A stretch of DNA of 64,000 nt from Vibrio parahaemolyticus (GTDB lineage: Bacteria > Pseudomonadota > Gammaproteobacteria > Enterobacterales > Vibrionaceae). The notes beneath the pieces were generated by a model. It was not told the origin of the DNA, did no database searches, and saw only the letters and a program-made list of their open reading frames with translations. Positions 9,646-18,801 of this stretch are shown piece after piece (the stretch's first letter is position 1; every line of letters begins with the position of its first letter). A program made the translations under genes and the position numbers. The stretch lies in NCBI RefSeq assembly GCF_900460535.1, contig NZ_UHIL01000002.1, forward strand, positions 1,488,001 to 1,552,000, in the 5' to 3' direction.

Positions 9646-10209
9646 ATGAAAAAGTTAATACCATTTGCGATTATTTTTACTTCAAATGTCGCGCTCGCTA
9701 ATTGTATCAACCAAAGTGAAAACTATGTTACTTCAAAAGTTTTGAAAAGCTCTGATACAAAAATTACTCAGGTGGATGGAAAACTCGCATCAGTAATTAA
9801 TGAGGATCTTTCCATTGTGCAAGATGAAAAAATTGAAAAGGTTGAAGCTACAAACGCCACGGAAAGTTGCACATTTGATAAGAACTCAATGTCGTTAGTT
9901 CTACACTATGATACTAATGAGCACTATTTAACAAACGTACATAAACAAGCTATATCAAAGTATTTAGAACTGGTTAACGAAGACAAACGTATTCTCGTTG
10001 AAGGGCACACGGATGATGTCGGAAGCCAGGCTTACAACAAAAGTTTATCCCTTCGACGTGCAAGTACAGCCTCAAAGTATTTAAAGAAAGATCTGGGGCT
10101 TGGCAACAGAATTGTGGAAAAGGCCTTTGGGGAGTCTGCACCTATATGTAAGGTGAACGAGAATAAGCTGTCAGGCTGTAACCGTCGAGTTGTATTAACT
10201 ATAGAGTAA
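9646..10209 (+). CDS. OmpA-domain envelope protein of the tad operon
   Basis: This 187-residue exported protein has a Sec signal peptide (cut near NVALA) and a C-terminal OmpA-type peptidoglycan-binding domain (about 80-187). Key signs are LVEGHTDDVGSQAYNKSLSLRRA and the final CNRRVVLTIE. It starts one base after the tadG stop and is followed by a strong terminator, so it is the last gene of the operon. The likely role is anchoring the pilus machine to the cell wall, which is inferred from the domain and position. Confidence 0.87.
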   Translation: MKKLIPFAIIFTSNVALANCINQSENYVTSKVLKSSDTKITQVDGKLASVINEDLSIVQDEKIEKVEATNATESCTFDKNSMSLVLHYDTNEHYLTNVHKQAISKYLELVNEDKRILVEGHTDDVGSQAYNKSLSLRRASTASKYLKKDLGLGNRIVEKAFGESAPICKVNENKLSGCNRRVVLTIE

Positions 10210-10272
10210 TGAGCAATCCACTATTTGCTGTTGTAATTTTAATATTCATGTGCTCAATATTATGTGGTATTT

Positions 10273-10305
10273 AAAAGCTTAGTTTTTACTAAGCTTTTAT
10301 TTTTG
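10273..10305 (+). terminator. Rho-independent terminator of the tad operon
   Basis: Perfect 10-bp stem AAAAGCTTAG / CTAAGCTTTT with a 6-base loop, followed by ATTTTTG. It lies 63 bases after the OmpA-domain gene. Confidence 0.85.
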
Positions 10306-10347
10306 TGAATATTATTTCTGTAATGTATAAATTAGTTGTCTCAACCA

Positions 10348-10890
10348 ATGAAATGTAAACATATTTTCGTGTCGATATTTTTGTTTTTTGGTAACGCTTA
10401 CCATTCCTATGCTGAAGTAGAAAAACCAGCGATGAGCGCCCAACTAGAGGAGTATGTATATAACCCTCGTATACTCAAAGATGTTTCTGACACTTTATTA
10501 GGCATCGACTTAAATAAAAATAATATCAGAGATGATGTCGATAAAGTCGTTAACCACCTAGAAGTAACAGAAGCTGATAAAGAGTTTATGTTACGTTATA
10601 TCCAATATGCGACAAGTATATTAAGTTATGACTTCGCAAAAGATAGGTTAGAAAATCCGCTGATTGCTAGCGAACTCTACAAAGAACTCAATTATATAAA
10701 TAGTTGCTATAAAGAGTCAGGTGTTGATGGTAAAGATTTATATGATTCAATAAATGCATTAAACGTATTGATGTTTAATACAGATGCTAGAATCATTGCC
10801 TATCTACATTATGAAAAATACTTGGATATTAGAAATACATACGAATTGCTAAGCTATGATTGTAAAAACAAAAAATATCATCAAGTTTAA
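10348..10890 (+). CDS. Secreted protein of unknown function with EF-hand-like motif
   Basis: I do not recognise a named family. The ATG at 10348 gives a 180-residue protein with a clear signal peptide (hydrophobic core IFVSIFLFFG, cut near SYAEV); an upstream in-frame TTG (10336) is less likely. Residues DLNKNNIRDDVD (about 50-61) resemble a calcium-binding DxNxNxxxDxxD loop as in dockerin or EF-hand repeats. Two Cys (SCYKES, YDCKNK) may pair. The gene lies after the tad terminator, so it is probably transcribed on its own. Base composition is AT-rich relative to the tad genes. Confidence 0.65.
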   Translation: MKCKHIFVSIFLFFGNAYHSYAEVEKPAMSAQLEEYVYNPRILKDVSDTLLGIDLNKNNIRDDVDKVVNHLEVTEADKEFMLRYIQYATSILSYDFAKDRLENPLIASELYKELNYINSCYKESGVDGKDLYDSINALNVLMFNTDARIIAYLHYEKYLDIRNTYELLSYDCKNKKYHQV

Positions 10891-11063
10891 TCGTGATATC
10901 TTTGAAATTTAAAAAGATCTGTTATTTAAAAACGAATTTAGCCACCATCGCTTTTGTTCTGTCTATACAATTATTATCAGTACACGAGGTAAAGCCGCTA
11001 GATAACCTCGCCTAGCTTACGGATACAACTGTATGGTTCTTGGCATCGGGAACAAGCAAAGAG

Positions 11064-11918
11064 CTAAGATTTGTAAAATGGTTTTAGCGTTTCTTTGATG
11101 TTGTTTCGAATACGCTTGTGGTGCAGGTTGTTTTTTTCTCTTTTGTGATAAATGAAATGGTAGGTGACAAGGTTTGACTCAATGGGCAAGTCAATCACTT
11201 GTAAGTCTAGTTGTTCCTTCCATTTCATTGCAAAAGACTGGGGGATTATCGCGATATTGTCACTCTCAATCACGTTTAACACAACGCCAGAAAGAGAAGA
11301 TGCCACGGTTTCGACTTGTACGTTATTTAGGTATTGGTTGTGATTGGTCGTTTGATTCACAGCCCATTCATCAGTCAGCACGCAGTGTTTCTCTTTAAAA
11401 AACTGCTTGGTATTGATTTGTCCATTTATTCTCGGATGTGTTTTGCGGCATACGACGACATTTGGCTCTTCGTGAATCACCTCATTGACCAGTGTAGAAT
11501 CATCAGACTTGATTGAATCAATGACTAACGCAATTTTCTGCTGATAAAGCAGTTCCAGTAACAGGTTTTTTGTCGCGACAGCTTCGTGAACAGAAACGTT
11601 GTTAATCGACGATAAACTACCCGAAAATACCTCTGAGCAGTAAACCTTAAATTGAGGCGAAATGGACAATGCATTCTCTACCATACACAGTGCTTGCCTT
11701 AGTTTGGGGAGCAAGTTCTGCCCTCTAGAAGTCAGAGAAATTGAACGTCCTACCTTGGTGAAGAGTTGGTATTCAATTAGTGCTTCCAAGCGCCTAATGG
11801 AAGCGCTTACTGCTGGTTGCGTCACGCCAAGGTGCTCAGCCGCTTTGGTGTATGATTGATATTCTGCAGCAATTAAAAATGTTTGGATTAAGTTTAAATC
11901 CAGTTTTTTATTAGTCAT
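11064..11918 (-). CDS. LysR-family transcriptional regulator
   Basis: This 284-residue LTTR has an N-terminal winged helix-turn-helix (LDLNLIQTFLIAAEYQSYTKAAEHLGVTQ at about 5-33, then PAVSASIRRLE) and a C-terminal effector-binding domain. Its target is unknown. A palindrome lies 27 bases upstream of its start (11945-11966), with a weaker ATCAA-N9-TTGAT site at 11982-12000, which suggests autoregulation. The neighbouring LysR gene is transcribed in the same direction, so no divergent target gene is adjacent. Confidence 0.88.
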   Translation of the reverse strand: MTNKKLDLNLIQTFLIAAEYQSYTKAAEHLGVTQPAVSASIRRLEALIEYQLFTKVGRSISLTSRGQNLLPKLRQALCMVENALSISPQFKVYCSEVFSGSLSSINNVSVHEAVATKNLLLELLYQQKIALVIDSIKSDDSTLVNEVIHEEPNVVVCRKTHPRINGQINTKQFFKEKHCVLTDEWAVNQTTNHNQYLNNVQVETVASSLSGVVLNVIESDNIAIIPQSFAMKWKEQLDLQVIDLPIESNLVTYHFIYHKREKNNLHHKRIRNNIKETLKPFYKS

Positions 11919-11944
11919 TAAAGTTATGGTCTGTTGTTATTTTA

Positions 11945-11966
11945 ATATTGATTGCTTAATCAATAT
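11945..11966. promoter_or_regulatory. Candidate LysR operator (dyad)
   Basis: Perfect 9-bp arms ATATTGATT / AATCAATAT around GCTT. A second site with the same half-sites, ATCAA-N9-TTGAT, lies at 11982-12000. Both are upstream of the 11918 start and fit LTTR dyad sites. The assignment is by position. Confidence 0.5.
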
Positions 11967-12085
11967 ACCTCTAAAACAAAGATCAATTAACTTCGTTGAT
12001 GTTATACAGAATATATCAAATATTAATATCTCACCGATAAATGAAACGTTACCATTGAGGAGAATCGAAAGGCTTTAAAAAACAA

Positions 12086-13084
12086 CTAATTATCGTTAAT
12101 GGATGAAAGTGTGCTTTCAATTATTGGAATCAGCCATTTATAAATAGGACTATTGCGATGGCGATAGTGCATGTATAGGTAAATATCTTGAGACTCGCCT
12201 TTGAAGGAGGCTTTTAGTTGTGGAGAGAGTGACAAACTTTTGAGTCCGGAAAGATGCTTTCTTGAAAGAAACGCAGATGTGGGGAATAGAGCATCTGTCT
12301 CCGAAATCACTTCTAATAGAGACAATATGGAACTGGACCTAAAAGCGGTTTCGGTTTCAATGTTTTCACGCTCTGCTCAGCACTCAATAAGCGTTCTGTT
12401 CTCATTCCAATCTGGGACGATGGCAGTGACAATTGGGTATAGACTTAAGTCATTACAATCGATCGCTTGATCTGATAAAGGGTGCGCATCTCTCGCTAAT
12501 ATCTGAAATTCATCGGTGGCAAGGTGCTTGGTTTGTAGTTCTTTAGGGACATTGTTTAGAGGGTAGTTGATTCCCAAATCTAACTCACCATTAATCAGTT
12601 TACTAATGGTATTTGAGCTCCAACTTTCTGTTTCTATTGTGATATTAGGAGCGATATCTAATAACTTTAAATGTAATTTCGCAGGGAAAGAGACGCCAAA
12701 AAATCCATTAATTGCGATTTTTATATTCGCGGAACTGCTTTCTGGCGAAAATTCATCAAGTTCTAAAATGAGATTCGATAAATCATCCATTATTTTAGGT
12801 AAGCTATCGGATAAAAGTTGTCCTTTGTCCGTAGGCTTTAATCCATACCTCGTTCGCACAAATAGTGGGTCGTTAAAATGCTCACGTAGACGTGCCATCG
12901 CCCGGCTGACAGCAGGTTGAGTGATGTTGAGCCTCTTGGCTGCCGCGACTGTTTTCTTCTCTTCCGATACTACTCTAAAAATCTTTAGCAGATTCAAATC
13001 TAAATTATGTAGCGGCTTTTTGTTTTTATCTTTATTTTTCATTCGATTACGTTCTGGTGGTGTAAGGCGTATCCGTGTTTGCAT
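12086..13084 (-). pseudogene. LysR-family regulator interrupted by an in-frame TGA
   Basis: The 235-residue N-terminal part (12377-13084) carries a full LTTR helix-turn-helix (LDLNLLKIFRVVSEE, NITQPAVSRAMARLREHF) and most of the effector domain. It ends at TGA (12377-12379) just after NENRTLIEC. The same frame stays open for another 97 codons down to 12086, reading AERENIETETAFRSSS and then LLEVISETDALFPTSAFL, as the C-terminal end of an LTTR should. Joined, the reading frame is 333 codons, normal for the family. There is no frame change, only one nonsense codon. It is either a real inactivating mutation, a sequencing error, or, unlikely here, readthrough. The start may be ATG 13084 or ATG 13042. 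Confidence 0.82.
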
Positions 13085-13093
13085 AAATTAACT

Positions 13094-13111
13094 TATACCA
13101 AAATTGGTATA
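13094..13111. promoter_or_regulatory. Palindromic operator upstream of the LysR pseudogene
   Basis: TATACCAA / TTGGTATA form an 8-bp dyad with two central bases. It lies 10 bases upstream of the broken LysR frame and 164 bases before the divergent DUF1254 gene. It would fit the binding site of that LTTR or of another regulator. Confidence 0.5.
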
Positions 13112-13274
13112 TTACCAATAATAAATGGTCAATTTATCTCCTTATCTATGAACCTTATGATGATGGTGGGTTTGAGATATGAACAAAGAATAATCGGTTC
13201 AACACTAATCTAGACTTGAAAAGACTTGTTCTCATTTGAGCAACACCATCTAATAAGATAAGGATTACTTCCAT

Positions 13275-14726
13275 ATGAAAAAGCGCATTTTAGCAGTAGC
13301 AGTGACGAGTATGCTTCTGTCTGCCTCTGTCTTTGCACAAGAAACGGTGGTTCCAAGCCGCGTGGGTGATTTGAAATTTGAATCAGATTTTCCGACACAA
13401 GAAACAATGAAAAACATGTTGAATGAAATGGATTTTCAGCGTGCAACCCAAGCTTATCTTTGGGGGATCCCTGCCTCAAGTATTATGGAATGGCTGAACG
13501 TTAGCCGTAATGATTTTAAATTCGAAGAAGGTCAGTTAGGGTTTTATAATACTCTAAAACAAAAGCAGGGCATTATTACTGCCAACTACACAACGCCATA
13601 TGTTGTGGGTACTTGGAATTTGGAAAAGACTGGCCCGCTAATTATTAATCTTCCTGAAGCTAAGATGGCGGGCATGTTGCTTGATGTCCATCAGCGCGTA
13701 CTGTCTGATTTGAGCTTATTGGGCCCGGATAAAGGTAAAGGTGGCAAATACTTGATTGTGCCACCGAGCGAAAAATACAAAGATCTAAATCCAAAAGGTT
13801 ATTACGTCATTAGACCAAAAAACAATGTGGTATTTGCTGGTTTGCGTATTCTTGAACCGGATGTCGATCGCGTAGTGAAACAAGTGGTACCAAACATCAC
13901 AACGCAACCATACGCTGGTGGTAAACTAGGTCGTAAAATCCCGGTTGCTCAAGTGCCGGAAATTGACTGGACGCATATTCCAAAAGATGGCTTGGAATAC
14001 TGGAAGACCATCCATCAAATCATCCAAGAAAACCCAGTGGAAGAACGCGATCGTTTTGTTATGGCTCAGCTGAAGTTCTTAGGTATCGAGAAGGGTAAGC
14101 CGTTTAACCCAACAGAAGAGCAAAAGAAAATTCTGCTTGAAGCAAGTAAAGTTGGCCGAGCAATGGCGCAATCAAATGATTACACCAAGCGTTTTACACA
14201 GCCGTACTGGAAAGACACGAATTGGAAAGATGCCATCAGTGTGTCACTTGATCAACGAAGCGAAAACTACGATGAACTTGATGAACGTGCGGCTTGGTTC
14301 TACGAAGCTGTCACGGTTTCTCGCGGTATGAAGAGTACTGTTCCAGGCTTTGGTCAGCGTTACTTAGTAACGTATCAAGATAGTGATGGTAACTGGCTTT
14401 CAGGTGAACATACCTACAAACTGCATGTTCCAGCGAATGTCCCTGCGTCAAACTTCTGGTCGACGACGGTTTACGATGAACACAATCGTCTGATGATCAT
14501 CAACGATGCAGGCTCACCAGACATTTCTTCTCGTAAGAATTTAAAAGTCAACTCCGACGGTTCGGTTGACGTTTACTACGGTCCAAAGCCAGTGAAAGGT
14601 TATGAGAACAACTGGGTACAAACGAACCCAGGAGAAGGTTGGTTTACATATTTCCGCTTCTACGGCCCAACAGAGCAAATGTTCGATAAGAGCTGGACGA
14701 TGGGTGATATCGAACTCGTCAAATAA
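13275..14726 (+). CDS. Exported DUF1254/DUF1214-domain protein
   Basis: This 483-residue protein has a Sec signal peptide (cut after SASVFA). An N-terminal DUF1254 domain (about 50-190, with TQAYLWGIPASSIMEW and TANYTTPYVVGTWNL) is followed by a C-terminal DUF1214 domain (about 350-470, with SNFWSTTVYDEHNRLMI and the end NPGEGWFTYFRFYGPTEQ). The biochemical role of the family is not firmly known. The ATG follows an AAGGA ribosome site. It is divergent from the LysR pseudogene, whose intact form would be the obvious regulator. A hairpin terminator follows. Confidence 0.88.
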   Translation: MKKRILAVAVTSMLLSASVFAQETVVPSRVGDLKFESDFPTQETMKNMLNEMDFQRATQAYLWGIPASSIMEWLNVSRNDFKFEEGQLGFYNTLKQKQGIITANYTTPYVVGTWNLEKTGPLIINLPEAKMAGMLLDVHQRVLSDLSLLGPDKGKGGKYLIVPPSEKYKDLNPKGYYVIRPKNNVVFAGLRILEPDVDRVVKQVVPNITTQPYAGGKLGRKIPVAQVPEIDWTHIPKDGLEYWKTIHQIIQENPVEERDRFVMAQLKFLGIEKGKPFNPTEEQKKILLEASKVGRAMAQSNDYTKRFTQPYWKDTNWKDAISVSLDQRSENYDELDERAAWFYEAVTVSRGMKSTVPGFGQRYLVTYQDSDGNWLSGEHTYKLHVPANVPASNFWSTTVYDEHNRLMIINDAGSPDISSRKNLKVNSDGSVDVYYGPKPVKGYENNWVQTNPGEGWFTYFRFYGPTEQMFDKSWTMGDIELVK

Positions 14727-14811
14727 GAACATTGGTATCAATATAGGGAAACACACGTCTCCCTGAGTTATAACACGGCACCTCAAAACTGAGATTGTCT
14801 GTTGTAAAATT

Positions 14812-14853
14812 AAGCTCGGCTACAGGACTGTTTTTACCTGTGGCTGAGCTTTT
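14812..14853 (+). terminator. Terminator after the DUF1254 gene
   Basis: 15-bp stem AAGCTCGGCTACAGG / CCTGTGGCTGAGCTT with two G-U pairs and a 10-base loop, ending in a short T run. Confidence 0.75.
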
Positions 14854-15135
14854 ACTAAATAAACCATGCTTATCAACTGGCTAAGTCTTTAGAATAATCT
14901 GATGGCGCGTTTTCCAACTTTCCAGTTGTTTATTGGCTGAAACACAGAACATTTACTGTTGAGATATTGAACGCAAATATCGTGTAGTCAAAGGTGGAAT
15001 ATCTTGTCAGAATGTCCTTACTTATTTTTAATTAATCAATTAAAAACATATAGTTAATTGTCATTTCGCTAAAGTTCGAAATTTGACTTTTTTGCTGATC
15101 AATTTAGTCTGGCTTTCCAATTAGAGGAAGCATTT
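14854..15135. promoter_or_regulatory. AT-rich upstream region of the VieS-like operon with inverted repeats
   Basis: No gene is visible here. A perfect inverted repeat, TTTTTAATT-AATC-AATTAAAAA, lies at 15025-15046. A TTTCG-N8-CGAAA dyad follows at about 15064-15081. These could bind the response regulators of the downstream cluster, but that is only inference. A weak ribosome site (AGAGGAAG) precedes the ATG at 15136. Confidence 0.35.
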
Positions 15136-18100
15136 ATGTTCAGCATTCTAAGAAAAATAATCATACTTACCGCAACCGTAACCAGTCTTGCGGTTTCCTT
15201 TAATGCGCTTGCGAAAGAAAATACAAAAGACAGCATCGTAGTCGGCGTTATCACACAAAACGACTCTTCAAATTCCGTTGTAGACAGTGTCGGTCCATTT
15301 TATGGCATCAACCTCGATTATCTCTCTAACATCGCTAAGGTTCTTGGGCTCAACCTAGAACTGCGCGCTTATCAACACATTCCGCCGTTGCTTAACGATG
15401 TTGAAAACGGTGTGATTGATGGCGCTGTGGGTTTTAGCAAAACGCCAGAAAGAGAGAAGCGTTTTCTGTTCTCGAAACCCTTTTTCTCGAGCACCATCGC
15501 TGCTTGGTATCGTGATGCTAGCTACAAAGATCGTGATATTCGCGATATCAAATGGGTGTGTGTGGAAGGCAGCGTGTACTGCGACAATCTAACTTCGCAG
15601 GGCATCGACAACATTATCTATGTGAAAACGCGTTTAGAAGCTTTTGATGACGTTCGACGCGGCAAAGCTAACGCGTTGATTTACACCTATGTGGGCATTA
15701 CCGAATACCTTGATGCTAATGATATTGTGAAAGGAATTGTCGATATTCCGAATTGGCTGCAAGAAGAGGAGGTGAGTTTTATCGCCTCACTAGACAACCA
15801 GAAACTGATCGACAGCATCGACAAAATTCTTGAATGGGAGCAGAGCGGTAAAAACATTCGTTCGGTGGCATCAAAAAACCCGTATCACATCAACGACAAG
15901 TTGCTGGTGGCGTACCGTCGTAATCATAAAAGTAACTTAACGATCACGTACAGCAGCAGTGATGAAGCGTATCCATTTCTCTATCGAGATTCGCACACGG
16001 GTAAGCTGGACGGATTCTTCCCAGACTTTATCGACTTAATTCAGTCGCGTACGGGTTTGGCCTTTAGTTATGTGAAACCGACGTCGAGTCTTTCTAATGG
16101 GTTGACGGCGTTTGATGCCGATATTGTCCCGGTATCTTATGTGGGCCCAGTGCCTAAGTCAGACTGGCTGATCACTAAACCATTCATGCACAGCAATTAC
16201 GTTTCTATCCAAGCAGAAGAGAGCGAACGCGACAAGTCATCACCAGAAAAAGCGGGCATTCTACTGAGTTTAAAGAAGCAAGGGTTGGTGCACTTAGGTG
16301 TGTGGCAACAGGACCGTTTTGACCGTTATGACGATTTAAAACAGTTGCTTACGGATTTGAAATCGGGCGTTTTGGACGTGGCTTACATTCCTGATGACGT
16401 TGTTCATAGCATGATAGCGCAAGATCAGGTCGATGGTTTGGTGATCAATGAGCAAGACGTTCTGACGTTCTCGAATGCGTTTGCAGTTGCAAAACACAAT
16501 ACGCAGCTCCAACACATGCTCAACAGCATCATCGAAACCATTGACTCAAATGAGATAGAAAAACTTCTGCGCTCGCACCGAAGCTTCAACCTAGTTTATG
16601 GCTACGACGACGAGCAAATGGCAAAATTTTTCTTGGCAGGTGCGGTCGCTTTTTCTCTGATGTTTGCTGCCGCGTATTTCATTCTTGCGCACCTACGTCT
16701 AAAGGTGAAATTAGCTGAGCTGAATGCCAACAATGAAGAAGCGGAAAAACAATGGCTGATGGGCATCATTCAAGAAATTAACAGCTTGGTGTTTATTCAC
16801 GGTGAAGATAACCAGTTGGAAATGAGCAACTGTGCCAACTACAAGAGCAAGCAATGCCAAGAATGTAAGCTGAAAAGCTGCTCGACTAATGCGCCTCTCG
16901 TGAACAACTCGGATGAATTGGCCACTGTAATTGGCGGACAACGCATCTCGGAAGAGGTCGCGTCTGCGGGGTGCGAACTCGGTATTAAACATGTGTATCG
17001 AGAGCGTAAAACCATCGCGTCTCCAAGCGGGAAGAAGAAGTTTGTGCTGACGGTGATTCAAGACATTACTCAGCAAAAAGAGCGTGAGCAGGCGTTAATT
17101 GATGCGCAAAAAGAAGCACAAACTGCAGTGCGCGCCCGTGAAAACTTTTTAGCGACCATGAGTCACGAGTTAAGAACTCCATTATCGGCGGCGCACGGCA
17201 TCCTCGATTTGCTGAATCGCCAAGTGACGGCTGATTCAAATCGCGAGTTGATCGCTCAGGCCATGCGATCACTCAATCATTTGAATGTGCTAGTAGACGA
17301 AGTGTTGGATTACTCAAAGCTGGAAGCAGGGCAGTTAACCGTTGCTCCCGCTAAAACCGACTTACTCAAAACCTTGTGCGATGTGTTTAGAAGCTTCGAG
17401 CCAAGAGCGCTTGCGAAAGGTTTGGATTACAAAGTTACGATCAAGCCGCTTTCGGATGCTTTCATTGAAGTCGATGCACTGAGATTAGTGCAAATCACCA
17501 CCAATCTGCTCTCAAATGCCGTGAAATTCACAGCAGAAGGCGAGATCGGAATCAGTGTCATCTTGCACGAAAAGCAGCTTATTTTGAAAGTTGCAGATAC
17601 GGGCATTGGCATGACGGATGGCCAACTCGAAGGCATTCTCAACCCGTTTGTTCAAGCGGATGACAGCATTACGCGCAAATATGGCGGCACAGGGTTAGGG
17701 CTGAGCATCGTTGACCGATTGATCGAGTGTATGGGCGGCGTGCTCTGCATCGATTCACAATTCGGCTTGGGTACGACGATCACCGTCAAATTGCCAATTG
17801 AGCGTTGTGATTCAGAACCAGAAGTGCGTTTGAACTGGACTTACAGCGAGGCATTGCCACTCAGCATTCGTCAGTGGTGTGACGCATGGAAAATGCAGCC
17901 AGCAACACTGGCAAGAAGTATGGCGAACCTTTACGCCGCACAAGACAACGAAGCGGGCTTTGATGGTGTGATGCTGCGCGATGATCGAGAAATTCTCGGT
18001 AGTCTCACGTTGCGAGAGCTTCAATACCCAGATGCGCTGTTCAACTTGCTTAGCCAAACGCAGCAAGAGACCAAGCTGGACGAGCTTAAGTCCGAAGAAG

Positions 18101-18801
18101 TTTCGTGGATTCTCGGAACGGTATTAGTTGCGGAAGATAACCCAATCAACCAAAGCGTGATTTCAATGCAGCTGCGTGAGCTTGGTATCGAACCTGTGAT
18201 TGTGAACAACGGCCGTGAGGCTTGGGAGTACATCAACCAAGATGAAAACGTCGTGTTGCTGCTGACCGATTTTCACATGCCAGAAATGGATGGCTATGAA
18301 CTGATTAAACATGTGAGGGCGTCTGGTTTCAAATCGCTTCCAATCATCGGTGTGACGGCAGAGGATGCTCGGCTTGCCAATGAGCGAACACAAGACATCG
18401 GTATTGATGATGTACTTTACAAGCCTTACGACCTCAACAAATTGAAAACCGTTTTGGTGCCATTTATTGGCAAGAAAGAAAAGACCCGATTACCGGATTG
18501 GATTAAGCGTTTTAAAACGCAAGACGCAAAAGAAATTGCGCGTGTGTTTAGCCAATCTATGGCGATGGATATTGAAAACCTACAAGCCGCCCCGACAGAG
18601 CGAGATAAAAAACGGGTTATCCACGGCATCAAAGGTGCAGTTGGGGCAATTGGAATCAGCATGCTGACTGAGCTTTGCATTGAGGCAGAGCGAGTCACCG
18701 CGGCGGAGTTTGACAGGCGAGCAGCGGAGTTAATTTTACGAATCGAGCAGGAGATCGACAATATAGACTATTGGGCAGAGATGAATGAATACACAGCTTA
18801 A
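15136..18801 (+). CDS. VieS/BvgS-like hybrid sensor kinase with two periplasmic binding domains
   Basis: A 1221-residue unorthodox sensor kinase. Order: signal peptide; two SBP_bac_3-type periplasmic domains (about 30-255 and 270-490); one membrane helix (about 495-518); a cytoplasmic PAS-like linker (about 540-650); HisKA with MSHELRTPLS (His677); HATPase with NLLSNAVKF, DTGIGM and GGTGLGLSI; REC with LLTDFHMPEMDG (Asp1045); and Hpt with VIHGIKGAVGAIG (His1163). The linker carries C566, C574, C577 and C582 (CX7CX2CX4C), which could bind metal or sense redox. Phosphate should flow His-Asp-His to the regulators encoded next door. The end overlaps the REC-EAL gene by 17 bases. The layout matches VieS of V. 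cholerae and BvgS/EvgS. Confidence 0.92.
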   Translation: MFSILRKIIILTATVTSLAVSFNALAKENTKDSIVVGVITQNDSSNSVVDSVGPFYGINLDYLSNIAKVLGLNLELRAYQHIPPLLNDVENGVIDGAVGFSKTPEREKRFLFSKPFFSSTIAAWYRDASYKDRDIRDIKWVCVEGSVYCDNLTSQGIDNIIYVKTRLEAFDDVRRGKANALIYTYVGITEYLDANDIVKGIVDIPNWLQEEEVSFIASLDNQKLIDSIDKILEWEQSGKNIRSVASKNPYHINDKLLVAYRRNHKSNLTITYSSSDEAYPFLYRDSHTGKLDGFFPDFIDLIQSRTGLAFSYVKPTSSLSNGLTAFDADIVPVSYVGPVPKSDWLITKPFMHSNYVSIQAEESERDKSSPEKAGILLSLKKQGLVHLGVWQQDRFDRYDDLKQLLTDLKSGVLDVAYIPDDVVHSMIAQDQVDGLVINEQDVLTFSNAFAVAKHNTQLQHMLNSIIETIDSNEIEKLLRSHRSFNLVYGYDDEQMAKFFLAGAVAFSLMFAAAYFILAHLRLKVKLAELNANNEEAEKQWLMGIIQEINSLVFIHGEDNQLEMSNCANYKSKQCQECKLKSCSTNAPLVNNSDELATVIGGQRISEEVASAGCELGIKHVYRERKTIASPSGKKKFVLTVIQDITQQKEREQALIDAQKEAQTAVRARENFLATMSHELRTPLSAAHGILDLLNRQVTADSNRELIAQAMRSLNHLNVLVDEVLDYSKLEAGQLTVAPAKTDLLKTLCDVFRSFEPRALAKGLDYKVTIKPLSDAFIEVDALRLVQITTNLLSNAVKFTAEGEIGISVILHEKQLILKVADTGIGMTDGQLEGILNPFVQADDSITRKYGGTGLGLSIVDRLIECMGGVLCIDSQFGLGTTITVKLPIERCDSEPEVRLNWTYSEALPLSIRQWCDAWKMQPATLARSMANLYAAQDNEAGFDGVMLRDDREILGSLTLRELQYPDALFNLLSQTQQETKLDELKSEEVSWILGTVLVAEDNPINQSVISMQLRELGIEPVIVNNGREAWEYINQDENVVLLLTDFHMPEMDGYELIKHVRASGFKSLPIIGVTAEDARLANERTQDIGIDDVLYKPYDLNKLKTVLVPFIGKKEKTRLPDWIKRFKTQDAKEIARVFSQSMAMDIENLQAAPTERDKKRVIHGIKGAVGAIGISMLTELCIEAERVTAAEFDRRAAELILRIEQEIDNIDYWAEMNEYTA

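Noticed and set aside
1..10209. Tad operon as an unknown secretion system
   Set aside because: Gene order and motifs match known tad/flp pilus loci. Only TadD's tail and the OmpA-domain end are unusual.
10985..11010. CGAGGT / ACCTCG inverted repeat after the EF-hand-like gene
   Set aside because: Only 6 bp with a 14-base loop and no T run. Too weak to call a terminator or operator.
12377..12379. TGA as selenocysteine or programmed readthrough
   Set aside because: No sign of a SECIS-like stem was seen and LysR proteins are not selenoproteins. Simple nonsense mutation is more likely.
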